This document shows, piece after piece, positions 33,802 through 42,485 of a stretch of 64,000 nucleotides of DNA. Made by a program: the position numbers and the translations under genes. The DNA lies in assembly GCA_031253835.1 (NCBI GenBank), contig JAIRVP010000011.1:124001-188000 (forward strand), written 5' to 3'. The notes beneath the pieces were generated by a model that saw only the letters and a list, made by a program, of their open reading frames with translations, had not been told where the DNA came from and made no database searches. Every line of letters starts with the position of its first letter. Position 1 is the stretch's first letter. This DNA is from Burkholderia sp. (GTDB lineage Bacteria; Pseudomonadota; Gammaproteobacteria; Burkholderiales; Burkholderiaceae).

Positions 33802-34923
33802 TTAGAAGCGGTGACGCAGACCAACCGTTGCTGCGGTTTGGTTGATCGACGAGCTCGGCAGGTTGTTGTTGAAGCTGTCGCCGTTGTAGATCGACGCGCC
33901 GATGCCGTTCTTCGCTGCACGCTGGTACACAGCTTGTGCGTAGACGTCCGTACGCTTCGACAGTGCGTAGTCAGCTTGCAGACCGAACTGGTTCCAGTGC
34001 GTGCTGCCGTTGTTGATCTTCGCGTTCGTGTACGTGTAAGCAGCACCCAGGCCGAGAGCCGGCGTCAGGTTGTACTTTGCGTTGACTTCGTAGTTGTCGG
34101 TGCGCAGCGTGCCCAGACCGACAGCGTTGTTGTCGAGACGTGCTTGCGTCCATGCAGCGCCGACTTGTGCCGGGCCGAATGCGTAGCCAGCAGCAGCACC
34201 GTACGTGCGGACGCGGCCTTGGCTAGCGATGCCACCGATCGCCGACGACGTCGCGCCGTTTGCGTTCGTACCGTCACCCAGGTTCGCTTGCGAGTATGCA
34301 GCAGCCAGCTTCAGGCCTTGGAACTGGTATGCAGCACCTGCGCTGTACGCACGGTTGTTGCCGAAGTTCGTGTTGTTCGAGAACGAGTACGTGCCGCCGA
34401 ATTGCAGGCCAGCGTAGTTCGCGCTCGTGAACTTGATCGTGTTGTTCTGAGCGACATCGCCGTTCGTGCTCAGACGGTCAAGGTTCAGCGGGTGCGCGAA
34501 GTACGTGCCGCCCCACGAGCCCGTTGCCGTCAGCGGCGCCAGGTAGTCTTGCGTTGCGTCGTACTGCTTACCCAGCGTGACCGTGCCGTACTGGCTCGAC
34601 AGGCCGACGAAAGCTTGACGGTTGAACATGCCGCCGTTGCCGTTCGCGAACTTGCCGTTACCGATGTTGAAGCCGCTTTCCAACGTGAAGATTGCCTTCA
34701 GGCCGCCACCCAGGTCTTCCGAGCCACGCAGGCCGAAACGGCTCTGGTCAATGCCCGAACCCATCGACCAACGCGACTTGCCAGCTTGGCCCAGAGCCGG
34801 CTGGACGTTGCTTTGGTAGGTGATGCCTGCGTCCAGCACGCCGTACAGCGTGACGCTGCTTTGCGCGTGAGCGACGGTAGCAAACGATGCTGCAGCTGCT
34901 GCAACGATCAGAGTCTTGTTCAT
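33802..34923 (-). CDS. Gram-negative general porin (OmpC-like, Porin_4)
   Basis: The product has 373 residues from ATG 34923 with AAGGGAG upstream. A signal peptide of about 20 residues ends in VAHAQS. The 16-strand beta-barrel of Burkholderia trimeric porins follows: SSVTLYGVLDAGITYQSN first strand, the QSRFGLRGSEDLGGGLKAIFTLE and NRQAFVGLSSQYGTVTLGKQYD blocks, and the terminal aromatic motif TVGLRHRF. It admits small hydrophilic solutes. The codon choice and lower GC than the neighbours suggest high expression. A long AT-rich upstream region is probably regulatory. Confidence 0.92.
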   Translation of the reverse strand: MNKTLIVAAAAASFATVAHAQSSVTLYGVLDAGITYQSNVQPALGQAGKSRWSMGSGIDQSRFGLRGSEDLGGGLKAIFTLESGFNIGNGKFANGNGGMFNRQAFVGLSSQYGTVTLGKQYDATQDYLAPLTATGSWGGTYFAHPLNLDRLSTNGDVAQNNTIKFTSANYAGLQFGGTYSFSNNTNFGNNRAYSAGAAYQFQGLKLAAAYSQANLGDGTNANGATSSAIGGIASQGRVRTYGAAAGYAFGPAQVGAAWTQARLDNNAVGLGTLRTDNYEVNAKYNLTPALGLGAAYTYTNAKINNGSTHWNQFGLQADYALSKRTDVYAQAVYQRAAKNGIGASIYNGDSFNNNLPSSSINQTAATVGLRHRF

Positions 34924-35500
34924 TCGTGGAGCTCCCTTCTAAAAAGAGGCAGGTCTCGCGACCTTGTTCATAAACGGTCTGCAACCGCCCGGGAGCGCCA
35001 TCGATCCTGCTGGCCGCGCCCGGATAGTTGCCCGTTTGGGAACCGTGAGTTTAGGGGTGTACCCTAGGGGAGCGATCCGCAAATAAAGAAATAAGCTTTT
35101 CCAGAACTAGAAATAATGAAAGTGGGGCCTAGTCATAAGTATTTGTTTTAACGACTTTTTTTGACTTCTTGACGAGGGCATTTTGGAGGCATTCATCGCA
35201 CCATTCTTACATGTCATCGTCTTGACGGTTGCATAGAAACAACAAACGGATCTGGCTCAGCACCCCGAAATCGGTAACTTATACCTATTTTAGTCCCGAT
35301 TTCCCGGTGTTGGGCGCCTAAAACATACTTGCCCATCCGTAAACAGCGCGCATCGGGCAACGCCTCCGTCAGCCGACAGAAAGGAAAACGCAGCTTCCGC
35401 CTGCCGTGACACGCAGTAACAGCCTTAACCGCCCGCGTAACGCGGTCCGCGCCCCGGCAGGCTAATGTAAGGCAGCCTTCAATACTGAACAGGACACGCC
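34924..35500. other. AT-rich regulatory region upstream of the porin gene
   Basis: This 577-nt gap divides the porin (minus) from the YXWGXW gene (plus). It is the least GC-rich stretch of the window, with several T and A runs between 35080 and 35300, suitable for IHF- or H-NS-type binding. An inverted repeat TAGGG-N5-CCCTA lies at 35052-35066, about 130 nt upstream of the porin start. I cannot place hexamers with confidence and see no open frame. Confidence 0.5.
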
Positions 35501-35872
35501 ATGAATCGACGCTCGTTGTTGCGCGCTATCGGATTGACCGCCGCCTTCGCCGGCACCGGCTGGCTGCGCGCCGCCTCGGCCCAGCCCGCGCCGCCCGTGT
35601 ACCGGCCGTCCGGCCCGAACCGCGTGCCCGGCGGGCCGCCGTATGACGATCGTCCGCGCGCCGGGCCGCCGGCGGCCCGTCACGACCGCCGGCCGCCGCC
35701 GCCCCGGCAGCATGGCTATATATGGACGGACGGTTACTGGCGCTGGCAGCGCGGCCGCTATATATGGGTGTCCGGCCGCTGGGTCGCACGGCGCCCCGGA
35801 CGTCGCTGGGTGCCCGGCTACTGGCGCCGCCAGGGGCCGGTGTGGGTCTACGTCGACGGTTCGTGGCGATAG
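35501..35872 (+). CDS. YXWGXW/WXXGXW-repeat secreted protein
   Basis: The product has 123 residues. A twin-arginine-like or Sec leader (MNRRSLLRAIGLTAAFAG..., cleaved near ASA-QP) is followed by a Pro/Arg-rich linker. Three aromatic repeats of the family follow: GYIWTDGYWRWQRGRY, YIWVSGRWVARRPGRRW and WVPGYWRRQGPVWVYVDG. These small periplasmic proteins are common in Burkholderia; function is unknown. The ribosome site is CAGGACACGCC. Confidence 0.8.
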   Translation: MNRRSLLRAIGLTAAFAGTGWLRAASAQPAPPVYRPSGPNRVPGGPPYDDRPRAGPPAARHDRRPPPPRQHGYIWTDGYWRWQRGRYIWVSGRWVARRPGRRWVPGYWRRQGPVWVYVDGSWR

Positions 35873-36163
35873 GCCGCCGGCCGGCTCCGGCCGAAGAAGG
35901 CCCGGAGCCGGACCGCGCGGGAAGCGGCGCCGTTCGCGCCGTTGCATCAGGATGCGTGGCCCGCAATCAGCGCGTCGCGGTGCCGGCGCCTTGCCACCTT
36001 CGCGCCACACACATCGACGCATCATCGCGGCCGTTCATCCTGACGACATCCTTCGGATAACGAAATCAATCGATGCCGATGCGAACACATCCGGCGGTAC
36101 GTCGTCCCGTCACGCACCATCTGCAGCACACCCTGCACCGACGATACGGCCGGTGCATCCTCC

Positions 36164-36550
36164 TCAACGCCCGCCGCCCTCCAGTTCCCGCGCACGACGG
36201 CGCGCCGCGCAGATCGCGCGATGATGTTCGTCGGCCCACCGGATCATCGCCTGCATCGGCGCGAGGAACGAACGCCCGAGATCGGTCAGCGCATATTCGA
36301 CGCGCGGCGGCACTTCGGCGAACAGCGTGCGGCTGACGAAGCCGTCCTGCTCGAGCCGCTTCAACGTACGCGACAGCATCTGGTTCGATACATCGCCGAT
36401 CGCACGGCCGAGTTCGTTGAAACGCATCGTCCCGCCGGACAGCGCTTCGAGCACGAGCAGGCTCCACTGGTCGCCGATGCGGTCGAGCACATCGCGGATC
36501 GGGCACGGCTGGTCGAGTTCGACGGATTCGTCGGCGGACGGCAACGGCAT
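36164..36550 (-). CDS. HxlR-family winged-helix regulator
   Basis: The product has 128 residues from ATG 36550 (an AAAGAGA site upstream; upstream in-frame starts run through the operator). The HxlR core is complete: CPIRDVLDRIGDQWSLLVLEAL, RFNELGRAIGDVSNQMLSRTLKRLEQDGFVSR (in pieces), and PPRVEYALTDLGRSF. The N-terminal Cys (about residue 16) is the redox or aldehyde-sensing position in several HxlR proteins. A large perfect operator sits 31 nt upstream, so autoregulation is likely. The divergent NTF2-like gene is the obvious target. Confidence 0.88.
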   Translation of the reverse strand: MPLPSADESVELDQPCPIRDVLDRIGDQWSLLVLEALSGGTMRFNELGRAIGDVSNQMLSRTLKRLEQDGFVSRTLFAEVPPRVEYALTDLGRSFLAPMQAMIRWADEHHRAICAARRRARELEGGGR

Positions 36551-36580
36551 GACGGGATTCTCTTTCACGGGCAACGCACG

Positions 36581-36615
36581 GTCACCGCGGTGTGACCTGT
36601 TCACACCGCGGTGAC
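36581..36615. promoter_or_regulatory. HxlR-type operator: 15-bp perfect inverted repeat
   Basis: GTCACCGCGGTGTGA (36581-36595), spacer CCTGT, TCACACCGCGGTGAC (36601-36615). Each arm contains the self-complementary decamer CACCGCGGTG, so the element is at once a dyad and a repeated palindrome with two dimer-sized half sites. Confidence 0.75.
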
Positions 36616-36831
36616 TTCTTGTGACGGGTTCGCGGCAACTGTACCATTCGATCGGCCCGGCAGCCGCCAGGATTCGCCAGTTCAACGAAACATGACGACG
36701 ACGCACGGCGTCCCATGCGTTGCGGCGAATCCCTCGCATCGAGACGACACGCGCGCCGGCCGTTGCGCGCTGCCGCCCGCAGTCGCGCATCGTGCGCCCA
36801 CTCACGAACCGTCAGACAAGGAAACCGCTAC

Positions 36832-37308
36832 ATGTCATTGTTCCGCTCCCCCGCCCGCGCCGTTGCCGCATGCGTGTTGCTGGCCGCATCGACGGCCGCG
36901 CTGGCCGCCGGCCCGGCTACCCGCGACCTGGCCGCCGAGGAAGCCAACCGCCAGCTCGTGCTGACGTTCTACGACCGCTTCTTCAACAAGCACGAAGCGG
37001 TCGAGGCCGCCGCCGTCGTCGCGGACGACTATAAACAGCACAACCCGCACGTGCCGGACGGCAAGAAGCCGTTCGTGTCGTATTTCGTCGGCGCGTTCCA
37101 GAAGAACCCGGCATCGCGCGCACGCATCGTCCGCAGCGCGACCGACGGCGATCTCGTGTACCTGCACGTGCATGCGACCGAGCGTCCGGGCGATCGCGGC
37201 GAAGCGGTGGTCGACATCTTCCGCGTGAAGGACGGCAAGATCGTCGAGCACTGGGACGTGATCCAGCCGGTGCCCGACACGGCCGCGAACCGGAACACGA
37301 TGTTCTGA
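36832..37308 (+). CDS. Secreted NTF2-like (SnoaL-type) protein
   Basis: The product has 158 residues from ATG 36832 after AAGGAAACC. A signal peptide of about 25 residues ends in ALAAGP. The cone-shaped NTF2/SnoaL fold is recognisable: ANRQLVLTFYDRFFNKHEAV, YKQHNPHVPDGKKPFVSYF, DLVYLHVHATERPGDRGEAVVDIFRVKDGKIVEHWDVIQPV (split). Family members are cyclases, isomerases or scavenging proteins. It is divergent from the HxlR gene and probably under its control. Substrate unknown. Confidence 0.82.
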   Translation: MSLFRSPARAVAACVLLAASTAALAAGPATRDLAAEEANRQLVLTFYDRFFNKHEAVEAAAVVADDYKQHNPHVPDGKKPFVSYFVGAFQKNPASRARIVRSATDGDLVYLHVHATERPGDRGEAVVDIFRVKDGKIVEHWDVIQPVPDTAANRNTMF

Positions 37309-37436
37309 CGCGCGGGCGCCGGGCAAGCGCGGGTGCCCGGCGCCCGCGAAGTCCCCTACAATCGTGCTTCGCCGCCGCTCCGGCGCAGGCGAAGCACGGC
37401 CCGCACCGGCGGCCGTTCGCGAAGACGGTGTCAACG

Positions 37437-38252
37437 ATGAGCCCCGCCCATATTTCCCTGAGCAACGCCGGCGACCTGGTCGCCAGCCTCGGCAGTCCGC
37501 AGTTTCCCGCCCGGCTCTGGGCGTGGCTGCGCGAAACCGTCGATCCGCAATCCCACTACAGCGTCGCGACGCGTTACCGGCGTGACGCGCCATCGCACGC
37601 GGTCGACAGCGTCGACGTGCTGTTCTTCGCCGGCGGCGACGATCCCGACGGCACGCGCCACGCACTCGATCTGTATACACAGGGCGACTGGCGCAACGAC
37701 ACGCTGCTCCCGCATATCGAGCGCGCGACCGATTCGCAGCTCGTGTTCTCCTGCAACGAGGAAATCGACACGGCGACCGAGTACGGCCGCCAGTTCGCGC
37801 TCGGCGAGCTCGGCGAGGACTGCACGCTGCTCGGCAGCGAGCGCGACTACGTGTATGCGTTCTCGCTGTTTCGCCGGCGCGGCCAGCCGTCCTATACGCT
37901 GGCCGAACTGGCGCTGCTGCGGCAGCTCGGCGATTTCGTGCTGCCGCTGCTGATCCAGCATGCGCGGCTCGCACGCCTGACGCCGCGCTCGGACGACGGC
38001 GCGCTGCTGCAGCGCTTCGAGCAGCGGCTGTCGGCCAGCGGCGCGGCGCTGTCGCAGCGCGAGCGGCTCGTCTGCCGCGCGGTGCTGCAAGGCCAGCCCG
38101 TCCCGCACATCGCCGACACGCTCGCGCTCAAGGCCAGCAGCGTGCGCACCTATCTCGGGCGCGCGCTCGCGAAGCTCGGCGTCGCGAACCGCGCCGGGCT
38201 GTTCGCGTGGTGCGTGACCGAAGAAGCCGCACCGGAAGACCGCACCCAGTAG
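37437..38252 (+). CDS. LuxR-type helix-turn-helix regulator
   Basis: The product has 271 residues from ATG 37437; an in-frame GTG 9 nt earlier is possible. The N-terminal ~190 residues are not an acyl-homoserine-lactone domain and I do not recognise them. The C-terminal HTH (about 205-265) is typical: LSQRERLVCRAVLQGQPVPHIADTLALKASSVRTYLGRALAKLGVANRAG (in pieces). It lies before the amidohydrolase gene in the same direction and is the likely local regulator of 38.6-42.3 kb. Confidence 0.82.
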   Translation: MSPAHISLSNAGDLVASLGSPQFPARLWAWLRETVDPQSHYSVATRYRRDAPSHAVDSVDVLFFAGGDDPDGTRHALDLYTQGDWRNDTLLPHIERATDSQLVFSCNEEIDTATEYGRQFALGELGEDCTLLGSERDYVYAFSLFRRRGQPSYTLAELALLRQLGDFVLPLLIQHARLARLTPRSDDGALLQRFEQRLSASGAALSQRERLVCRAVLQGQPVPHIADTLALKASSVRTYLGRALAKLGVANRAGLFAWCVTEEAAPEDRTQ

Positions 38253-38643
38253 ACGCCGCATCCCCCACCGCCTTTGTCGCGCGTTGTCCTCAAAACAATG
38301 ACAGACAGCCGGCCGCCCCGCTCCTAGTATCTGACTCACCCGACGACACGAACGCGTCGGATACCACGGAGACACGGAATGCCGAATACCGGATCGACGC
38401 CGGCCCGCACGGCCGCGAGCGCGCCGCCCATCGATTCGCCGATACGAAGCCATCGGCGAAACCGGCATGACGCTCCGGCAGCCGTTGCCGGCCTTCGCCA
38501 CGGCGCATCGCCGTCACCACGCAGCGCCGGCACGTAACGCCCCTCATCCCGTTCCAACCCGACCGGGTTCACGCGACCGGACGCGCCACACGGCCCGCCC
38601 GCCGGACACGTGCGCCCGTCGCCCCCCTATCCGGAGGAGACAC
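38253..38643. other. Intergenic region before the amidohydrolase gene
   Basis: This 391-nt gap is probably the amidohydrolase promoter region. A frame of 52 codons from ATG 38379, preceded by CACGGAGACACGGA, begins MPNTGSTPARTAASAPP. It looks like the first residues of a transporter or enzyme but soon turns into Arg/Pro-rich sequence. It may be a remnant of a deleted gene or chance. No terminator seen. Confidence 0.35.
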
Positions 38644-40269
38644 ATGCAACACGCCGATACCGTCTATCTGAACGGCCTGCTTTACACGGGCGACGCACAA
38701 CGCCGCTTCGCGCAGGCGCTCGCCACCCAGGACGGCAAAATCGTCGCGGTCGGCCGAGACGACGACATCCGCCCGCTGGCCGGCCCCGCGACGCGGCGGG
38801 TCGATCTCGCCGGCCGGCTGATGCTGCCGGGTCTCATCGACGGTCACGTGCACCCGCTCGAAGGCCACCAGATCCTCGGCGACTTCGACCTGTCCGGCAT
38901 CAACGATCCCGACGCGATCCTGCAACGCATCCGTGCATGTGCCGATGCGACGCCGAACGCGCCGTGGGTCTATCTCGGTGGCGCGAACCTCGCCGCGTTC
39001 GGCGCGTATCCGACCCGCGAACTGCTCGACCGGATCGTGCCCGACCGGCCGCTGCTCGTGGTCGGCTTCGACGTGCACAGCGGCTGCCTCAACACGAAGG
39101 GGCTCGAAGCGGCCGGCATCCAGGCCGATACGCCCGATCCGTCCGGCGGCGTGATCGAGCGTGACGCGTCGGGCGCACCGAACGGCGTCGTGCACGAAGC
39201 GGCGTTCTACCGCGTATGCCCGATCATTCCGCAACTGAGTCCGGCCGGCTACCCGAAGTCGCTCGCCAAAGCGCACGCGATGGCGCACGGCTACGGCATC
39301 ACCGGCTGGTTCGACGCCCGCGTCGAGGAAGCCGAGCTCAAGGCCTATGCCGATGCGCAGCGCACCGGCACGCTGAAGGCATACATGAGCGCGGGCCTCT
39401 ATGCGAATCCGCGCCGTGATCCGCGCGAGCAGGTCGAGCGCTTCGTCGCCTGGCGTCGCGAATACGAGCGCGACAACCTGCGCCTGCATACGGTGAAGAT
39501 CTTCGTCGACGGCGTGCCGGAATCGAAAACCGCCGCGCTGCTCGAGCCGTACGCGGGCACCGACGACTGCGGCCTCGCGCTGTGGAGCCAGGACGCGCTG
39601 AACGAAATCTGCCTGCTCGCCGATACGGCGGGCTTCGACCTGCACTTCCATACGCTCGCCGACCGCGCGGTGCGCATGACGCTCGACGCGCTCGAACAGG
39701 TCCAGCGCCGCAACGGGATGCGCGACCGGCGCGCGCAGCTGGCGCACCTGCAGCTCGTCGATCCGGCCGACATGGGCCGCTTCAACCGGCTCGGCGCGAT
39801 CGCAAGCGTGCAGACGCTGTGGACGGCCGCCCGCGAAGAGCAGCAGCAGCTCTATCGCGACCTGCTCGGCGCCGAGCGCACCGCGCGCAACTATCCGTTC
39901 CGCAGCCTGCGCAACGCGGGCGCGATGCTCGCGGCCGGCTCCGACTGGTCGGTCAGCACGATGGATCCGATGCAGATCATCCAGACGGGCGTCACGCACC
40001 TGCTGATCGACCAGCCCGACAGCCCGCCGTGGAATCCGCACGAACGGCTCGACCTGCTCACGATGCTCGAGGCCTATACGGTCAACACCGCGTATGCACT
40101 GCGTTTCGACGACTGCACGGGTTCGCTCGAAGCGGGCAAGGATGCGAGCTTCGCGATCCTCGACCGCAATCCGTTCGCGCACCCCGTCGAAACGTTCGCG
40201 CAAACCCGCGTGATCGAGACGTGTTTCCGCGGCGAAGTCGTGTACGCCGCACCGGGCTGGGCCGACTGA
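38644..40269 (+). CDS. Amidohydrolase-family protein (YtcJ-like, Amidohydro_3)
   Basis: The product has 541 residues from ATG 38644 with CCGGAGGAGACAC upstream. Metal ligands are visible in LPGLIDGHVHPLEG (HxH, about 65-67), the second-shell histidine region DLHFHTLADRAVRMTLDAL, HLQLVDP, and the terminal Asp in AAGSDWSVSTMDP. The composite beta-sandwich N and C termini of Amidohydro_3 are present. It hydrolyses an amide, carbamate or imide of unknown identity in the cytoplasm. It converges with an isochorismatase-type gene; together they could remove an N-acyl or carbamoyl group and then finish deamidation (inference). Confidence 0.88.
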   Translation: MQHADTVYLNGLLYTGDAQRRFAQALATQDGKIVAVGRDDDIRPLAGPATRRVDLAGRLMLPGLIDGHVHPLEGHQILGDFDLSGINDPDAILQRIRACADATPNAPWVYLGGANLAAFGAYPTRELLDRIVPDRPLLVVGFDVHSGCLNTKGLEAAGIQADTPDPSGGVIERDASGAPNGVVHEAAFYRVCPIIPQLSPAGYPKSLAKAHAMAHGYGITGWFDARVEEAELKAYADAQRTGTLKAYMSAGLYANPRRDPREQVERFVAWRREYERDNLRLHTVKIFVDGVPESKTAALLEPYAGTDDCGLALWSQDALNEICLLADTAGFDLHFHTLADRAVRMTLDALEQVQRRNGMRDRRAQLAHLQLVDPADMGRFNRLGAIASVQTLWTAAREEQQQLYRDLLGAERTARNYPFRSLRNAGAMLAAGSDWSVSTMDPMQIIQTGVTHLLIDQPDSPPWNPHERLDLLTMLEAYTVNTAYALRFDDCTGSLEAGKDASFAILDRNPFAHPVETFAQTRVIETCFRGEVVYAAPGWAD

Positions 40270-40288
40270 GCGTCGGCCCGGGCCGTCG

Positions 40289-40900
40289 TCAGGCGACGCC
40301 GAGCGCCAGCACCTGTTCGGTCGTCAGCACGTCGCCGAACGTGTCCGACAGCGCGGCCAGCGTCGCGCGATGGAGGTCGCGGTGCGGCACCGTGCCGCCG
40401 TCCGCGACGTCGAGATCGCGCGTCGCGCACGCATCGTCGACGACGATCACCGCATAGCCGAGCGGCACCGCATCGCGCGCCGCACCGGCCACGCACGCAT
40501 GCGTCATGAGGCCGGTGACGATCAGCGTGTCGATGCCGGCCGCCTTCAGGCGCGCGTCGAGGTCCGTCGTCGGGAACACGCTCACCGACGTCTTCTTCAC
40601 GACCGCGTGGTGCGGCGCCGGCTGCAGGTCCGCGTGGAAGCGGAAGCCGTCGCTGCCGTCGGCGAAGATCGGGCTGTCGGCCGTATCGACGTGCTGGACG
40701 TGAAACACGGGAATGCCCGCGCGATCGGCGAACGCGATCACGCGCTGCGCATTGCCCAGCGCGCGCGGCCCTTCCGGAATCGGCAGGCGGCCGCTGAAAT
40801 ATTCGTTCTGGAAATCGATCACCAGCAGCGCGCTGCGGGCGGCGTCGATCGACGTCGGCGCGGTCGCGCCGGCCAGGGTACGGATGGTCGGATGTTGCAT
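40289..40900 (-). CDS. Isochorismatase-family cysteine hydrolase
   Basis: The product has 203 residues from ATG 40900 (AAAGAGAG site). The catalytic triad is D29 (LLVIDFQNEY), K102/K103 (VVKKTSVSVF) and C136 (THACVAGAARDA), with the preceding cis-peptide VTGLMTHAC. It is most like the nicotinamidase/N-carbamoylsarcosine amidase and isochorismatase-like hydrolases of catabolic loci rather than siderophore EntB. Substrate unknown. Confidence 0.88.
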   Translation of the reverse strand: MQHPTIRTLAGATAPTSIDAARSALLVIDFQNEYFSGRLPIPEGPRALGNAQRVIAFADRAGIPVFHVQHVDTADSPIFADGSDGFRFHADLQPAPHHAVVKKTSVSVFPTTDLDARLKAAGIDTLIVTGLMTHACVAGAARDAVPLGYAVIVVDDACATRDLDVADGGTVPHRDLHRATLAALSDTFGDVLTTEQVLALGVA

Positions 40901-41083
40901 GGGTCGCTCTCTTTCGGTTCGCACATTGATCGGAACGGCGCGCCGGGCCTGCCGGCGCCGCCGGACGCGGCCCGATCCTTCCCCGGCCGCGAGGCGCCAG
41001 TGTCGGGCCGCGCGGCCTTGCGCGACAGCGGCGCACGGGACAACGTCCGACAGGATCGGGCCAACGTGCGCGGCGCGTGCCGC

Positions 41084-42334
41084 CTACGACAGTGCTGCCG
41101 TACGGGCACCCGGACGCGTACGCCCGTACGCGACCATCATCACGAAGCTGAGCAGGAAGCCCGCGCCGCCGATCAGCAGCAGGCCGGTCTCGCCGAACAT
41201 CGGCAGCAGGTTCGTCAGCGCGCCCGTGACGACCCACGCGACCGCCATCACCGAGCCCGCGACGCCGAGCGCCCAGCCTTGCCGGTCCTCGCTGACGGCG
41301 TCGGAGAACGCGGTGTACATGGTCGTGTACGCGACCATGTCGAAACAGCCGACGACCATCGCGAGCGCCCACAGCACGGGTTCGTGCGGAAACAGTGCCG
41401 ACAGGATCTGGCCCAGCCCGGCGACGAGCAGGCCCGTCTTCGCGATGTCGATCACGCGCCACACGCGCAGCATCAGCCGCACGACGAACAGCAGGCCGAA
41501 CACGAAGCAGATGCCGATCACGCCGCTGAACAGCCCGAGCCGCGCGCTCGTATAGCCGAATTTCGCCTGCAGCAACAGCATGATGGTCTGCAGGTACAGC
41601 CCGTAGCCGACCTGCATCAGGAAGAACACCACCGACAGGAACGCGACGTTGCGCTGGCGCGCGGCCTCCCAGATGATCCGCAGCGGCAGCAGCGGATCGA
41701 TGCGCGTGTCGCCGCGCGGCGCGGCCGAGTCGCGATACGACGCCCAGGTCCAGAACGCGCAGACGAGCGACAGTGCGGCGACCAGCACGAACGGCGTGCC
41801 GTAGTCGAACAGCGGCGAGATCGTCCGGTCGGACGTGACGCCGCCAAGCACCGGGCCGACGATCACGCCCGCGCTGAACGCGAGCGACATGATGCTCATG
41901 TTGTACGCCTTGTTCTCGGGCGTGCTCAGGTCGGTGATCGCCGCCTGCGCGATGCCCTGGCAGCCGGCCATCAGGCCGGTGAGCCCGCGACCGGCCAGCA
42001 GCAGCGCGACGCTGGCGTGCCAAGCACCGGCCGCCATCATCGCGTAGCCGGCCGCGAGGCCGAGCACGCACAGCAGCAGGATCCGGCGGCGGCCGTAGCG
42101 ATCGGACAGCTCGCCCATCAGCGACGAGCCGAAGAACATGCACAGCGGGTAGATCCCGTAACCGAGGCCGAGATAGAAATTGCGCGCGTGCGCACCGGCG
42201 CCGGCCGGCAGGATGCCCGCGTGCGGATCGCCGAAGATCGCGGACATCATCGGATAGACGAGCCCGAAGCCCATCGCGTCGAGCGCGATGGCGAGCAGGC
42301 AGGGGCCGAGCAGCGTGTAGTCGAGCCGGGACAT
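41084..42334 (-). CDS. Major facilitator superfamily transporter (DHA1/TetA-like)
   Basis: The product has 416 residues from ATG 42334 with GGAAGGTCGCC upstream. It has twelve hydrophobic helices, motif A GELSDRYGRRRILLLC between helices 2 and 3, and motif C-like GVIVGPVLGGVTS in helix 5. An N-terminal LDAMGFGLVYPMM is typical of TetA-type drug/H+ antiporters and some uptake carriers. It lies 183 nt downstream of the hydrolase genes' convergent side and on the same strand as the isochorismatase, so substrate exchange for that pathway is possible. Confidence 0.85.
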   Translation of the reverse strand: MSRLDYTLLGPCLLAIALDAMGFGLVYPMMSAIFGDPHAGILPAGAGAHARNFYLGLGYGIYPLCMFFGSSLMGELSDRYGRRRILLLCVLGLAAGYAMMAAGAWHASVALLLAGRGLTGLMAGCQGIAQAAITDLSTPENKAYNMSIMSLAFSAGVIVGPVLGGVTSDRTISPLFDYGTPFVLVAALSLVCAFWTWASYRDSAAPRGDTRIDPLLPLRIIWEAARQRNVAFLSVVFFLMQVGYGLYLQTIMLLLQAKFGYTSARLGLFSGVIGICFVFGLLFVVRLMLRVWRVIDIAKTGLLVAGLGQILSALFPHEPVLWALAMVVGCFDMVAYTTMYTAFSDAVSEDRQGWALGVAGSVMAVAWVVTGALTNLLPMFGETGLLLIGGAGFLLSFVMMVAYGRTRPGARTAALS

Positions 42335-42485
42335 GGCGACCTTCCGGACGGAGTGGATGATCGCCCAAGCGTAATGACCGGGCGGCGGCCGCGGTAGGCC
42401 GCCGCCCGCGATGCTAACCATCGGCCGCGCCGATACCCTGCATGCCGCCCGCGCCGATGGGTCGCCGGCGCGGCCGCCCCGGCCG

